Source: Codonopsis lanceolata
Lineage: Eukaryota > Streptophyta > Magnoliopsida > Asterales > Campanulaceae
Assembly (NCBI GenBank): GCA_013146195.2
Contig: CM028377.1
Location: 160,840,302 to 160,904,301 of the forward strand
Direction: 5' to 3'
Length of the DNA stretch: 64,000 nucleotides
Below the pieces are notes generated by a model, which ran no database searches, was not told the origin of the DNA, and worked only from the letters and a program-made list of their open reading frames with translations. Each line of letters starts with the position of its first letter. Position 1 is the stretch's first letter. Of the stretch, positions 34,901-46,156 are shown piece by piece. A program made the position numbers and the translations under genes.

Positions 34901-35483
34901 TTCTTTTGGTAGCCGACAAGTAGTAGTCGTGCTTGATGTATAGTTATGGTTATATCTCCATATGTTTTCTTGTTGTTAGTACTTATCATTATCAGTACTT
35001 ATGTGGTTGGTAGCCGACTTGTGTTAGTCGCGCTTGGTAAACTTGGTGATCATGTTTTGATATGTTTTCATGATAGTAAAGTATTATGTTGGTACTCCGG
35101 CATGTGTTTAGCCGTTGAGTTGTTAGACTAGAGTCTTAGACTTAGTGTAATGTTGGGTTCCGGCCGTAGCTTCGCCGATGACTTGGTTTATATTATGCTA
35201 TATATTTGAATTGCTTAACATGGAGTTTGTCCTACGTGCCCAATGTTGCGGCACGCGAGTCGAATTTTTGGACCGAGAGATTAATCATCTCTTTGGTTGT
35301 CTTTAGTTTGAGCTTGTTAGCTCAGGCGCCACTGCTTTATTTCATTTAGCTTCCGCATGTGTTTTGAGTTGTTGGTGTATCGCCGTTATGGCCCTACCCA
35401 TTATTTGCTACTTGTTGTCGTTATTTGTCTTCCGGCGGCACGACCTTGGGATTTCGTCTTGGGATCCGGGTCGGGTCGTCACA
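31930..35483 (+). repeat. Tekay A 3' LTR
   Basis: It starts TGTAAAACCCTGATTTATGG and ends GGGTCGGGTCGTCACA, 3554 bases, followed by AATAA matching 24203-24207. It holds the perfect dyad GAGGCGCCCGCCTC at 32453-32466 and both hairpin clusters (about 33463-33632 and 33806-33860). It serves as the better-preserved reference for the 5' LTR. Confidence 0.9.
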
Positions 35484-36965
35484 AATAAACTCACATAAAC
35501 CCAACGAAACATTTAACAATGTAACATAGAACAATTTGCCATTATGTGCATAAATTCATTCAAGTCCTCTTACCAATCATAATTTCCAAATCATGATTAA
35601 ATCATAAAACATGGTTTAATAAACTCTACTAAACATGTATAACACAATAATTAGGCTTACAATCATGTTTAACAAGCCAAAACCTAATTTGGGGAAAATC
35701 CCCTTCCAAGTATCTTTGTCATTCAAGCTCAATACATATGAACAATTCATATAGCAAAGTTTAATAGACTAATTGGCATATGAATTTCATACAAATCAAG
35801 TCTCACATAGGTTCACCAATCTCTAACAACAATTTAAAACCTAGGGTTCATGGCATTTCTACAAACCCTAGAAATTGCTTCCATTGACCTCACATAGCAT
35901 AAATGGTTGTTTCCCTAGGGTCAATGGAGCCAAAAGAAAAAGGAAGAGAGGTAGAAACTTACCTGAAATCAGCCCCTAACAAACAACAAATTCGTAACCT
36001 AGAGATGAGGTTTTCTCCTCCACCTTCTCTCTTCAAGCTCACGGGTATGGAATGGGGGAAGAAGATCCTGAGCAAAGGCTTCCAAGATCAAGCCCTTCAA
36101 GAACCCTAGAATCGCCCTCTCAAGCTCTCTCTCAAGCTCTCTGTTGAGTTCTCGCAGAAGACACAAGCTGAAGTCGTATTCTGTTGGCCGACTAAATAAG
36201 AGAGTGCGTAAGTTTTTGATTTAAGTGGGGGATTAATTCTCCGTAATCAACTCACTAATCAACCCCTAAAATCTCTAATAGATGTTTAGGACAAGTTTAT
36301 GCTAAGTATAAGGGTTTAGGTTAGGTTTAAGTTGGGTTTAATTGGGTAAAAATTCGGACAGTGCGCAAACAAGACAGAAAATCCCGTAATCTGCCCCAGG
36401 ACCTCATGCGGTCGCATGGGCTCAAATGATGCGAGCGCATCATGCTGAAATCCAGCTCTTCTCAAATTTCGTTCCCTTGTTCGGTTCCGGACTCTCCCGC
36501 ATGCATACTTGAGTCCTTCCAAGCCAAAAAGGGTCTACAATTCAACCTTAATGTCCTCCAATTCATAACCAAGGTAATCAAGCCTCAAACCTCAACAAAA
36601 CATGGCCAAGAACTCAGGCAAAACTCTCCCTAACGACAACCGAAAAAGTCAAACGGAGAAGGGTTAACGCTAGAATCAAACTAGCAACCAAACCGACAAT
36701 GCAACAAGCATCTAACAAACATCCAATGCATGTAAATGATATTATAAATGCCCTCTAACAATTATCCATGTGATAACAACATAAATCACAAACCCGAGAT
36801 TCAAAGCATCTCGCGAAAGAAAAATGCATACGTGTATCTCAAACGACGTAAACGAACATGCTATTGACTCCAAATATATGAGTGAGCTAAATGAACATGT
36901 TTATGATGATTATAAGTGTATGAGTTCATGCATAACACAAGCAAACTATAATTCAGGGTTTTACA
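35484..36965 (-). repeat. Tekay E2 5' LTR (type C), proximal part
   Basis: On the minus strand it starts TGTAAAACCCTGAATTATAG at 36965. It continues to 35484, where element A interrupts it. Dyads ATGCGGTCGCAT (36406-36417) and GATGCGAGCGCATC (36428-36441) are preserved. E2 is inserted within the gag of the minus-strand Tekay to its right. Confidence 0.8.
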
Positions 36966-38216
36966 CCTCAATAACTGCAGTCGACTCAGGTACTCCCCTT
37001 TGGTCTAAAGCAAATACACGTCCCTGCACCTTTGCCTTCCCATCACTATCTCTCTTAGCCCCAACAGTAGGCTGACTCGATCCTCCTGTCTGATTACCCT
37101 TCAACTTAGGGCAATTCCTCTTCACGTGCCCTGCAGCTCCACAATAGTAGCACTCCACCGGTGCCCCACTCTTCCTCCAACATTTATCCTCCGTGTGCCC
37201 CATCTTCGAACAATAGGAGCATACCACAATCATGCTACGATCTCCCTGACTCGGTGTAGATGCAGCTCCTCTACCACCTGACTGATTCCTTGCCTGCCCT
37301 TCATGATTAAATTTACCATTTCCCTTCCTGCGATCATTGTGCTCATGATAATTCCCTCGATTACCCGATCCATTACCTCGTCCCAAAGACTGTCTAGGCT
37401 GTGAAGAAAAACCCGAATTACCCATGACACGATGCTCCTCGATGTCCCTCTCAATCGCATAGGCTCTATCAACTGCCTTCCTATAATCCACGAACTGATG
37501 AGATAACAGATGTCTCCTATACTCCGTCTTCAAGCCCTTCACAAATTTATGCGTTCTCTTGACCTCATTCGGAATCAAATGAGTGCAATAGCGTGCTAGC
37601 TCCGTGAACCTCGCTGAATACTGCGATATAGACATACCTCCCTACACTAGGTCAAGAAACTCCTTCTCCCTCTTCTCCCGAACAACCTCCGGTACATATG
37701 AAGCTCTAAATTCCCTAACAAAGTTAGGCCATGTGTGGGGGACTCTAAGCATGTCCCAACTCTCTCTAAGCACTTGCCACCAGTGCTCCGCAGCGCCCTC
37801 TAGCTTAAACACTGCTAGTACCACCTTCTGCTCATCATCACACCTCAACGGTGCAAATATCTTCTCTAGGTGCTTGATCCACAACTCGGCCTTGAAGCAT
37901 CCGGTTCCCCATCGAACTGTCTTGGTTTCAGCTTCACGAACTTTTCAAGCATCGAATCCCCGTGATGTCTCGCATCTGTTACTCAATGCGGTCTTGTGGT
38001 GGTCTGGCGGTGGTTCCCTCTACCAAAGCCCCTTTGATTCATCTCGTTCATCATCGCAAGCATACCCCTATACATGGTAGCCATAGCTTCGAACTGCTCC
38101 TCCGGCGTCCGAAGTGGAGGAACCTCTGGCTGACGGTTCTCATTAGTCTCTCTACCACCATTTGTGCTTCTACCGGCACTATCTTCGGTGCTAGTACCAG
38201 CTCTAGTGTCAACCAT
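36966..38216 (-). pseudogene. Tekay E1-type gag, near complete, interrupted by E2
   Basis: On the minus strand it starts MVDTRAGTSTED at 38216, about 100 bases after the primer site. The retrotransposon-gag core follows (EGAAEHWWQVLRESW, FRASYVPEVVREKREKEFL), then QYSARFTELARYCTHLIP, a Gly/Asn/Arg-rich basic region and two CCHC knuckles, CSYCSKMGHTEDKC and CYYCGAAGHVKRNC. It ends at GVPESTAVI, where the E2 LTR interrupts. A frameshift lies near 37890-37980 and an in-frame TAG (about 37642) follows FLDLV. Otherwise it is better preserved than the plus-strand copy at 4825. Confidence 0.88.
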
Positions 38217-38319
38217 CTTAACCTACAAGAACACTCTTCGTTAAGATAGAACTATCACACAAAACCAACCCCCTAAGCCAAGGAACCTATCCCGGTGAAT
38301 AGCTAACTTATAAACATAA

Positions 38320-38331
38320 GCTCTGATACCA
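38320..38331 (-). other. primer binding site, initiator tRNA-Met type
   Basis: The minus strand reads TGGTATCAGAGC, two bases after the LTR end CCACA. It confirms that the LTR at 38334-41673 is a 5' LTR on the minus strand. Confidence 0.9.
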
Positions 38332-38333
38332 AC

Positions 38334-41300
38334 TGTGGCGACCCGACCCGGATCCCAAGACGAGACCCCGAGGTCGTGCCGCTTCCAAAAAGCACATAAC
38401 AAAAACAAATAGCAAATAGTGGGTAAGGCCATAACGGCAATACGCCAATAACTTTAACACATGCGGAAGCGTAATATAATTAAACGGTGGCGCCCGAGCT
38501 AACGAGCTCAAACTAACACAACCTTAGAGATAATGAATCTCTTGGTCCAAAAATTAAAATCACGTGACGCAACATTAGGCACGTATAACAAAACTAACTG
38601 TCATGCAATAACAATTTATAGCAATTATATACCAAGTCATCGGCGACGTTACAGCCGGAACCCAACATTAAACTAAGTCTACAACTCTAGTCTAACATGC
38701 TTAACGGCTAAAAACATGTCGGATAACAAACATAATAAACTAACCAATACATGGTTAAAACAACTAAAGCATGATCATCATAAATACACAAGGCACGACT
38801 AACACATGTCGGCTCCCAAAAGATTAAGTACTAATTAACATAAGTTCAAATATCAAACACATAAAGTCTTGCTACCCCTCATAAAGTTTACATAACTTTA
38901 TGTTCCCATCGTCCTTGCCAAAAGAAAAGATACTAAAATTACAAGGTAGCAACCTCGTCAAAAGCTTCACCAACGCAACTTGATAGTCACTTCGAACCGC
39001 TCGCTCGGCTCGGATCTAGGGAAAACAATCAAAACAAATAGGAGTAAGTCATAAAGACTTAGCAAGTTACTAACATAACTTCCTGTCATGGCATCATGCT
39101 CAACAATAATAATTCATGCTATTGGCATAATATTCATTTCATAAATAATCATGTCAAGGTACTCATACTTAACAATCTTTAATATCATGTTATCAACAAG
39201 TATAACATTTCATTAAATCATTCAACCATCATTTCATATCATATCACATTCACGTAGCACATTATTCACATATAAGCACTCGTGAGTCAATTCATATAAA
39301 AAGGGATATGATACCGTTACCATTTTTCCGCCGTGTCGCTCCTGCAAAAACACGTGCAATTCTTATGTGTCCTCAATACCCAAATCGTGGTATCGACGTC
39401 CCCGAGACATTTCCCCACTCGAGTTCCATAGTTATCAAAGTCATGTTCCCATACTACAACTAAGATCAACTACTTCCCTACAGTGGCCATCGATAGAGGG
39501 GTGTGTGCAACCCGGCGCAACGATCCATCAAAATCACGAATCCCACAATTCGTGAAGATGATACATCATCCCGCCAACGACTCAACAAACCGACTCCAGC
39601 TGGACTCAAACTTCAAGCACACGTAATACATTTTCATATGCTCAAATAAGTAGGCATGTACTCTACAATCATCTAGTCATGCTTTTAATTCACAACTAGC
39701 ACATAATCACATTAGAGATAAAATCAAGACTCTAATCATCAAGTGTTCTTCATACACTTTAAAATGCTTGGAGGCTTAACCTCCATTAATACTACCCCAA
39801 AATTCGTAGGACTTAGGCATATTACTCCTTAATGTCATACTAACCCAATGGTCAACTCCGTTGAGTCATAATCAATCTTTCAAAAATTAGGGTATAGAAG
39901 CCATTGGCCTCAATACTCTCCTATGTCCATACTAACATAAATAAATAGGTTACTAAGGTCATTAAACCCATAAAACCCCAATCAAACAATTAAGTATGAA
40001 ACATAGAATCAAAGTCACAAACTAGGCATATATATTCATTCTTGCCATTTCATCAAATATGAGTCTAACCATTTCATCAAACATGCTCCCAACATTTAAA
40101 CAAACAAGATAGAATGATTTATCATATATCTCTACACATGAATATCATCATAACCATAATTTACAACATGTTCATCCAACGAAAATTTCATCATCTAGCA
40201 TATAGTGAAACATGGCATCTCTACAAGCCTAACCATTTCATCAAACATGCTCCCAACACTTAAACAAACAAGATAGAATTATTTATCATACATCACTACA
40301 CATGAATAACATCATAATCATGGTTTATAATCTGTTCATCGAACCAAACATTCATCATTTAGCATATACGATAACATGGCATCTCTACAAAAGTCCTAAG
40401 TGCTCTCATTGACCTCAAATAGCAAGATAGAATAATTTATCATACATCACTACACAATGAATAACATCATAATCATGGTTTATAATCTGTTCATCCAACC
40501 AAAAATTCATCATTTAGCATATACGAGAACATGGCATCTCTACAAAGTCCTAAGTGCTCTCATTGACCTCAAACAACCGCAAGATTGTTTTTCCTAGGGT
40601 CAATGAGGCTAAAATAAATAAGAAGAGATGTTGTAACTCACCTTAAATCAGCCCTACAAGTTAAACAAAACGACCATGCAAAGGTGGGTATGTGTTCTCC
40701 TTGACCTCCTCTTCTCTTCTATGGTTGGGTTTTGGAAATGGCCTCCTCAAGCTTTGGCCACCATTGTTGATCACTCAAGAACCTTCAAGAAACCTTCTCT
40801 AACCTTAGAGAAATGATCAGCCACGTTTTTTTGGAGAGGATGACTGAAGAGAATGGTTTAGTGGAGGTATTGGTCACTCTTTGGCTGAAGTGGGGTGGGA
40901 GGAAGTGTCCAATGCATGTTTGTGCATGTGGATGTCTCTACTTGCCAAGTGGTTTGCATGCACTTAAAGACTCTCAAAACTTATTGAGCATGCAATGGTG
41001 GATAGGTAGGACGAACTAGGGTGGTTTAGGATGGGTTAGGTTAGGTTTGGGTGGGGTTAAGTTAGCCAAATGGGTGAGTTGGCAGAAAATCCCTTAATCA
41101 GGAAATCAGACCCAATGCGGTCGCATGGGTTTACATGATGCGAGCGCATCATGCTGGATTCAGCATTTCACCAATTTCGTTCCCTTGCTCGGTTTAGGTC
41201 GCTCCCCCATGCAACCTCAAGTCTTCCAAGGCCAAAAAGGGTCTACAATTCACTCTTAAAGACCTCTAAAACATAACCAAGGCAAATCAATGTTCAAACC

Positions 41301-41673
41301 TCGCTCAAACAAGTCTAAGAACTTAAGTAAGACACTCCCGAACGACAACCGAAAAGTTCAAACGGAGAAGGGTTAACCCTAGAATCAAACTAGCAACCAA
41401 ACCGACGATGCAACTAGCTTTCAGCCAACATCTAAAGCGTGTTAATGATGTTATGAATGGTCTCTAACATTTATCCATGTGTTTACAACATAAATCACAA
41501 TCCGAGTTTCAAAGCATCTCGTGAAGGAAAGGTGCATACGAGCATCTCAAACGACGTCAATGAACATGCTATCGACTTTAAATATATGAGTGAGCTAAGT
41601 TAACATACTAATGATGATTATGAATGTATGAACTCATGCAATAAACAAGCATGCAATAAACTAGGGTTTTACA
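38334..41673 (-). repeat. Tekay E1 5' LTR (type B)
   Basis: On the minus strand it starts TGTAAAACCCTAG (41673) and ends GGTCGCCACA (38334), 3340 bases. It is almost identical to 8750-15952 without its insertions. It has dyads at 41115-41150, the ~164-base tandem units at about 40075-40590, and hairpin cluster 2 at 39470-39600. The 5-base flank read on the minus strand before the LTR is GGCTG. Confidence 0.9.
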
Positions 41674-42132
41674 CAGCCAACTTGCGCCGAGAATATATTG
41701 GCTCGTCCCTATAGTCGGAATAAATTGTGAGGAGAACGGTCAAATCAAAGCTAACTCTGTTATAATAATTCGGAGTTTCATCACGGTATGAGCCGAATAG
41801 TTCCCTTATTTAAATAAAGGGATGCCTTCGCAGAGACGAAACATCAATTGGTCCAAGGGTCAGCATACCCACCATGGCACATAATTCTTCAAAAGTGGGA
41901 CACATCTCGTTCAAAGATAAATTGAAGAGATGACAAGAAACCGACCATAACCTAGATGCTTCCCACAGCATCTTTGAGTTTATGTGGAGCCCCCGCCATG
42001 AAAGATCACAGTAAAAGCCGTACACGTGGTCAAACCACTCTCTCTTTCCTCTCGCATGGCAAGAACCCAGTAATTGAGGGAAGCCTCATATAATTCAATA
42101 TCCAGAGATGTGTGAATTCGCTCAGCCATTCG
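41674..42132 (-). pseudogene. DUF7745-like gene, N-terminal part
   Basis: On the minus strand MAERIHTSLDIELYEASLNY starts at 42132. After a shift near 42000 it continues GLHINSKMLWEASRLWSV and SLNEMCPTFEELCAMVG, the conserved start of this family. It ends RDEPIYSRRKLA at 41674, where the Tekay LTR begins. The frame would continue directly into DFFLCILGRYFL at 15953 on the plus strand, beyond the partner LTR. A stop follows RRHPFI. Function unknown. Such genes occur in plant transposable elements together with plant mobile domains. Confidence 0.55.
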
Positions 42133-42789
42133 GATAGTGCAGGATTTGTATCTGACTTGGTAAGAAAAAGCCAAAAGAAAAGGCAACTCATACTAGATCT
42201 GTTAACAGAACAGATGAGAGAAAGAAAGGTTGGTCTAAGAAATAACGCTGCCTCGGCCTCTCTTTTATACTACAAAAATCGGAGAAACGACCGAAATAGA
42301 AACAGTGCATGAACAGAGAGAACATGAAAAGACCCTGGGCGCCGCGCCCAGAAGTGCCTAACGCGGCGCCCACTTCTGCCTTAGGCTGTGCAAATTTTGG
42401 TCCCCAAACTGCCTGGTGTCCTGGTTCTGCCCCGACTACTCCCTTTGTTCGTCAATTGTAGCCCCTGTCCACCCACAAGATACGTAGAGGCTATGCATAG
42501 CCTTCACAAGCCTTGGGAAAAAAAATCAAGCACAGAAGGAGGCGGCTGCTATCTCTTTCCCCGTAGAGCATCAGCAACCCCAATAAAATTCGAAAGTGTA
42601 TCTCCCAAATCCAAAACCACCACCCTTGAGTGCAGTGTGTCTTCACAATTAGGTAATGGTATATTTTATTTTATTCTTAGGCATTGCTAGAATAATCAGA
42701 ATCAATAATTATGCAACGAAGAATAAAATACATTGCATTGAAAATATAAAAATAGTTATGTTAAAAGAAATAGTAAAAAAATAAAAAAA
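42133..42789 (-). other. spacer between two antisense Tat passenger genes, with GC-rich inverted repeat
   Basis: I see no clear coding sequence. At 42335-42351 CTGGGCGC-C-GCGCCCAG is a perfect dyad. TGGGCGCCGC (42336-42345) is repeated inverted as GCGGCGCCCA (42363-42372), and CAGAAGTG/CACTTCTG (42349-42356, 42371-42378) adds a further stem. This GC-rich block stands out in AT-rich surroundings. Confidence 0.5.
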
Positions 42790-44570
42790 TAATATACAGA
42801 TATGAATGGCTGCTGGGCTCGTGATGACCTACTCCTCTCCAAGCCTCTGCCCACAACCCGAGGGCCGGTCCTGCCGACTCTATACTCTCGTCCTCTTGCT
42901 CGAGCACGGCCCGATCCGCCAGCTTTATCATCATCCCGGCGCTTGGCTCGGCTCATGGCATCATTTCCCCGGCACATAAACTCATCTATCATCCACTGAT
43001 ACAACTTGGCAAGGCCGAAGAAGCCTATCACCACTTTACGGTATGATGAGACGTCCACCTGGAAAAAAAGAGATATCAGTCTGGGAAAATAAAATAAAAA
43101 TATGGCAAGTTTGAGAAAAGCAGAAATAAAAATAAAGGAAAGTGTATACCGTGCGGGCCCTCTTAGGAATCTGGTACCTCTCAGGGATGTCAGCATTAGG
43201 CAAGGCTTCCTCCACAAGTCTTCACCCGCGAGAGTACTGGAAAGTAGAGAATCGTTAGCAGGCACGAAATAATCAGTCTGAGCACCAGGAACCAAATGTA
43301 TAGGCCTTGGCCTATCTCAAACGTCTGATGCTGTCGGAATAGGGTGGAGTACCGACCTAAAAAATTCAGCATATGGCATGATAGGATAAACGTCATGAGG
43401 GATAGTGTATCTCGCCAGAAACTGATATCGGTTCGGCAAGAAATCCGGGACGATCACCCAGTTAGGTGGTGCTGGTGGTGTCACTAGGCCCACAGGAAAA
43501 AGAAAATGTTGTCGGTTGACTTGCTCACCCACATATAAAGAATCAACCATGATGGACACCATCAGAATGCGATGGCTACTCATCTCTAGGGAAGTCAAGT
43601 ATATCTCAATCAGACCCCTCCAAGGAATGAGATGCACCATCTCTAAACGAGAGCTCGTAATGCTTTCTCGTACCATCGTTATAGGCAGCTTGGAGCCATC
43701 CCGGTCCTCCTTCACCCTATTCGCATTCACGTACTCAACAACGAAAGGCGGCTCGTGGATATCTTTCTTCAGTGGGCCAGGAGCAAAGCTAAAAATTGAG
43801 TAGGCCCAGACCTGTCATTAAAAAAAAAAAAGAAAAAAAGAGACACAAAAAAAGAGTCAATGAATGATACATAAATTAGAGCATGTATCCAACAGAATAA
43901 AAGAGAAGCTACCTCCCAGGCTGGAGCAAAACCGTTAAGGCTTAGGGAGTCATTGCGGCTGGCATGGTCCATGGAAGAATAAAGCTCGGCTAAGCCTGCC
44001 TGCGCCCAATCAAAGTCAGAAACTCGGTACAGATCCCGAAGGCATCTTAAGATAGACACCCGGAGAGTGATTGATGAATTAGCGAAAATCGTCATCCCCA
44101 AAAAACAGAGATGCCACGGCTACGGCGGCGACCTCGTAATCGTCATCATCAACTTTCCCAGCATTCTGTTCTAGACATCTCTTCGCATTGCGAATACGGA
44201 CCTCATCCGCACTCTTATAATCAGGTGCAGAGCTCAATAAATCCTCGACCACGTCATGCTGATGCCGCAGGGTGAAATCTGGCTCTAAATTGCTACAAAT
44301 GCTGGTAGGGATACCCGTGATAGTAGCAAAGTTGCAAGGAGTCATAGTGGTTTCTCCCCAGCTAAAATGAAAGGTATGGGTGGTATCCCACCAATACTCT
44401 CTCAAAACCTCATAAATCGACAGGTAGCTGCGGAAATGGCCGACTGCCCGTAGAAATGTACCCAACCCTATCTGCTCAACCAAAATCACTCCCTGCAGAG
44501 GCAGGGAATTATAAATGGCGACCAAAAAAATAATCATAATATGTGCATCTATTCTTTTATCTCTGTACAT
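42790..44570 (-). pseudogene. plant mobile domain (PMD) protein gene, three exons, broken
   Basis: Minus-strand exon 1 (44570-43913) holds REYWWDTTHTFHFSWGETTM and NFATITGIPTS, then RVSILRCLRDLYRVSDFDW and SLNGFAPAWE. An intron at 43912-43812 (GT...AG) leads to WAYSIFSFAPGP and EPPFVVEYVNANRVKEDRDG. A second intron ends near 43062, and the last exon is VDVSSYRKVVIGFFGLAKLY plus an Arg/Gly-rich tail. The THTFHF...GE and WEVWAYS motifs are typical of the aminotransferase-like plant mobile domain. There is a 1-base slip in a T/G run near 44100, a TGA near 43317 after ASDV, and a shift near 43215. It lies antisense to the Tat element. Confidence 0.72.
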
Positions 44571-45381
44571 CTATTCGCATGGCATATTTCATCTTGTCTA
44601 AATTCAACATGTGCATCCAAAAAAATAATCATAATATCAGTTGCATGTGCATTGCAGGAATCAGATAGTATCAATTGCACGAGTATGCATCGCAGAATCA
44701 AATAGTACCAATTGCATGAGCATGCATTGCAAAATTAAATAGCATTAATTTCATATTTTTGCATATACTTTCATTGCCAAATGCATCATTCTAGCATAAG
44801 TCATGCATGCATAAGCATCAAAACTGCAACATGTATACTTTAAGAATACCAAAATATCAAGAAACCCAAGAAATTCAAGAAATTCAAGAAAGTGGGTTTA
44901 AGAAAATGAAGACTTATAGCCAGATCTGGAAGATGAGCAACATGGGTATGCCGATCTCTGTGTATGTTGTTCCAATTGTTGTTAGAAAAACAATTAATTT
45001 GGCGGAAGAAAATTGAAAAATGGTGAACAAATGGAAGAGAATCCTCCGTCGGCAACAATGGCGGAAAGAAAATGATTTGGGTATGTTGATGTTGTTGTTG
45101 TGTCCTTCTACCCATGAAGTTAAACGGGGAGGGAATTTTCCCTTTCCTCCCCTCCAAAAATCATTTAAGCACCTTAAAACCTCAGGTTGGCCTAACTGCA
45201 AAATGGCCCTGAAGTCCTAACGAAGACTTCACGAAGGTAACTACCGTCAACAAAAGTTAACGGCCATCCATCTAGCATATATCCCTAGAAGGATGCATGT
45301 AAGAAAAAAAAAGAAGGGTAGAAGTATCTGCATTTTACTTTCCCTATCACATGCATTTTATGCCATGATATTACATCTGTG
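44571..45381 (-). other. upstream region of the PMD gene, no firm gene
   Basis: AT-rich with CAA- and TTG-rich runs. Open frames on both strands here are low-complexity. On the minus strand it could hold the promoter and leader of the PMD gene, but I see no decisive TATA box or splice site. Confidence 0.3.
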
Positions 45382-45845
45382 TTGGATTATTTCCTCCAGG
45401 GGTACATACCCAGGGTCATGACGGAAAATATCGGTCTCATGTATCCTACCTGTTGTCGTTGGATCCTTTCCACAAGGGGTACACACCCCGGGTCACAACG
45501 GAAGAGATCGGTCTCATGTATCCCATGTGTTGTTGTTGGATCCTTTCCACAGGGGGTACATACCCCGGTTCAGGACGAAAAAGATCGTTCTCGTGTATTG
45601 CACCTGTTGTTGTTGGATGTTTTCCACAAGGGGTACATACCCCGGGTCACGATGGAAAAGATCGGTCTCATGTATCCTACCTGTTGTTGATGGATCCTTT
45701 CCACAAGGGGTACATACCCCGGGTCATGACGGAAAAGATCGGTCTCATGTATTGCACCTGTTGTTGTTGGATTCTTTCCACAATGGGTACATACCCCCGA
45801 TCACGACGGAAAGGATCAGGTCCCATCTATCCCACCCAGTGCTTG
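45382..45845 (+). repeat. 77-base tandem repeat, six units, in Tat 3' region
   Basis: Units start at about 45382, 45459, 45536, 45613, 45690 and 45767. Each reads TTGGATCCTTTCCACAAGG, GGTACATACCCCGGGTCA, then GGAAAAGATCGGTCTCATGT. Point differences only, spacing constant. Frames open through it (up to 175 codons) only because 77-base units without stops repeat. It lies shortly upstream of the Tat LTR. Confidence 0.9.
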
Positions 45846-46156
45846 TTGTTTGCTATCGGCTTGAGCCGAACTACGTTTGGTCTGATTCCTGAAAAAGGAT
45901 ACGTAGGCAACCTACTCAGTAGGCACGACCATCAGAGCATTTCATTTGCATCAAATCTGCTATATCCCATTAGTCCATAAAGTGTTTAGGGTATGAGATT
46001 AACTGCTGCATCCTAAACTATTGCATTATTTACTGTTGTATACTGCATTTCTCCCCATTTTAATTTCCACGAAATTTGGGAGTTTATTTCTTATCAACGA
46101 TGTTCGTTTACTCTGTAAGTTTCGGTTTACTCATAAACTCCATTGTTGACGGGCTC
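45846..46156 (+). other. Tat element 3' untranslated end
   Basis: It contains GAACTACGTTTGGTCTGATT and GATACGTAGGCAACC, phrases typical of the end regions of Tat/Ogre elements, then AT-rich sequence up to the LTR. I see no convincing polypurine tract. The last bases before the LTR are GACGGGCTC. Confidence 0.5.

Larger units (their letters stand above)
24208..35483 (+). mobile_element. Tekay-type gypsy element A, complete insertion, RT-less
   Basis: Two full LTRs (24208-27745 and 31930-35483), a primer site, gag remnants, about 2 kb of unassigned sequence, an integrase and a polypurine tract. The 5-base target duplication AATAA flanks it exactly. The LTRs are near identical by eye over kilobase stretches, so the insertion is the youngest resolvable one here. 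Protease, RT and RNase H are absent, so it must have been copied by another element's enzymes or have lost them since. Confidence 0.88.

Noticed and set aside
36961..37635. A gag gene ending naturally at GVPESTAVIEV
   Set aside because: The last residues come from the E2 LTR. The plus copy shows the frame continuing into protease, so this is an interruption and not a gag-only element.
40813..41019. Plus-strand 68-codon ORF in the type B LTR
   Set aside because: It lies in LTR sequence, antisense to the element, and the matching region of the other LTR is not open.
44840..45157. Minus-strand 105-codon ORF rich in Phe, Leu and His
   Set aside because: Low-complexity composition, overlapping ORFs in the other frame, no domain. 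It is more likely leader or promoter sequence of the PMD gene.
45382..45845. CRISPR-like array
   Set aside because: The units are head-to-tail copies with no unique spacers, in a plant retroelement.
45453..45980. Overlapping open frames of 103-175 codons on the plus strand
   Set aside because: They only read through the 77-base tandem repeat in different frames. The product is a repeat of the same residues with no domain, so it is not reported as a gene.
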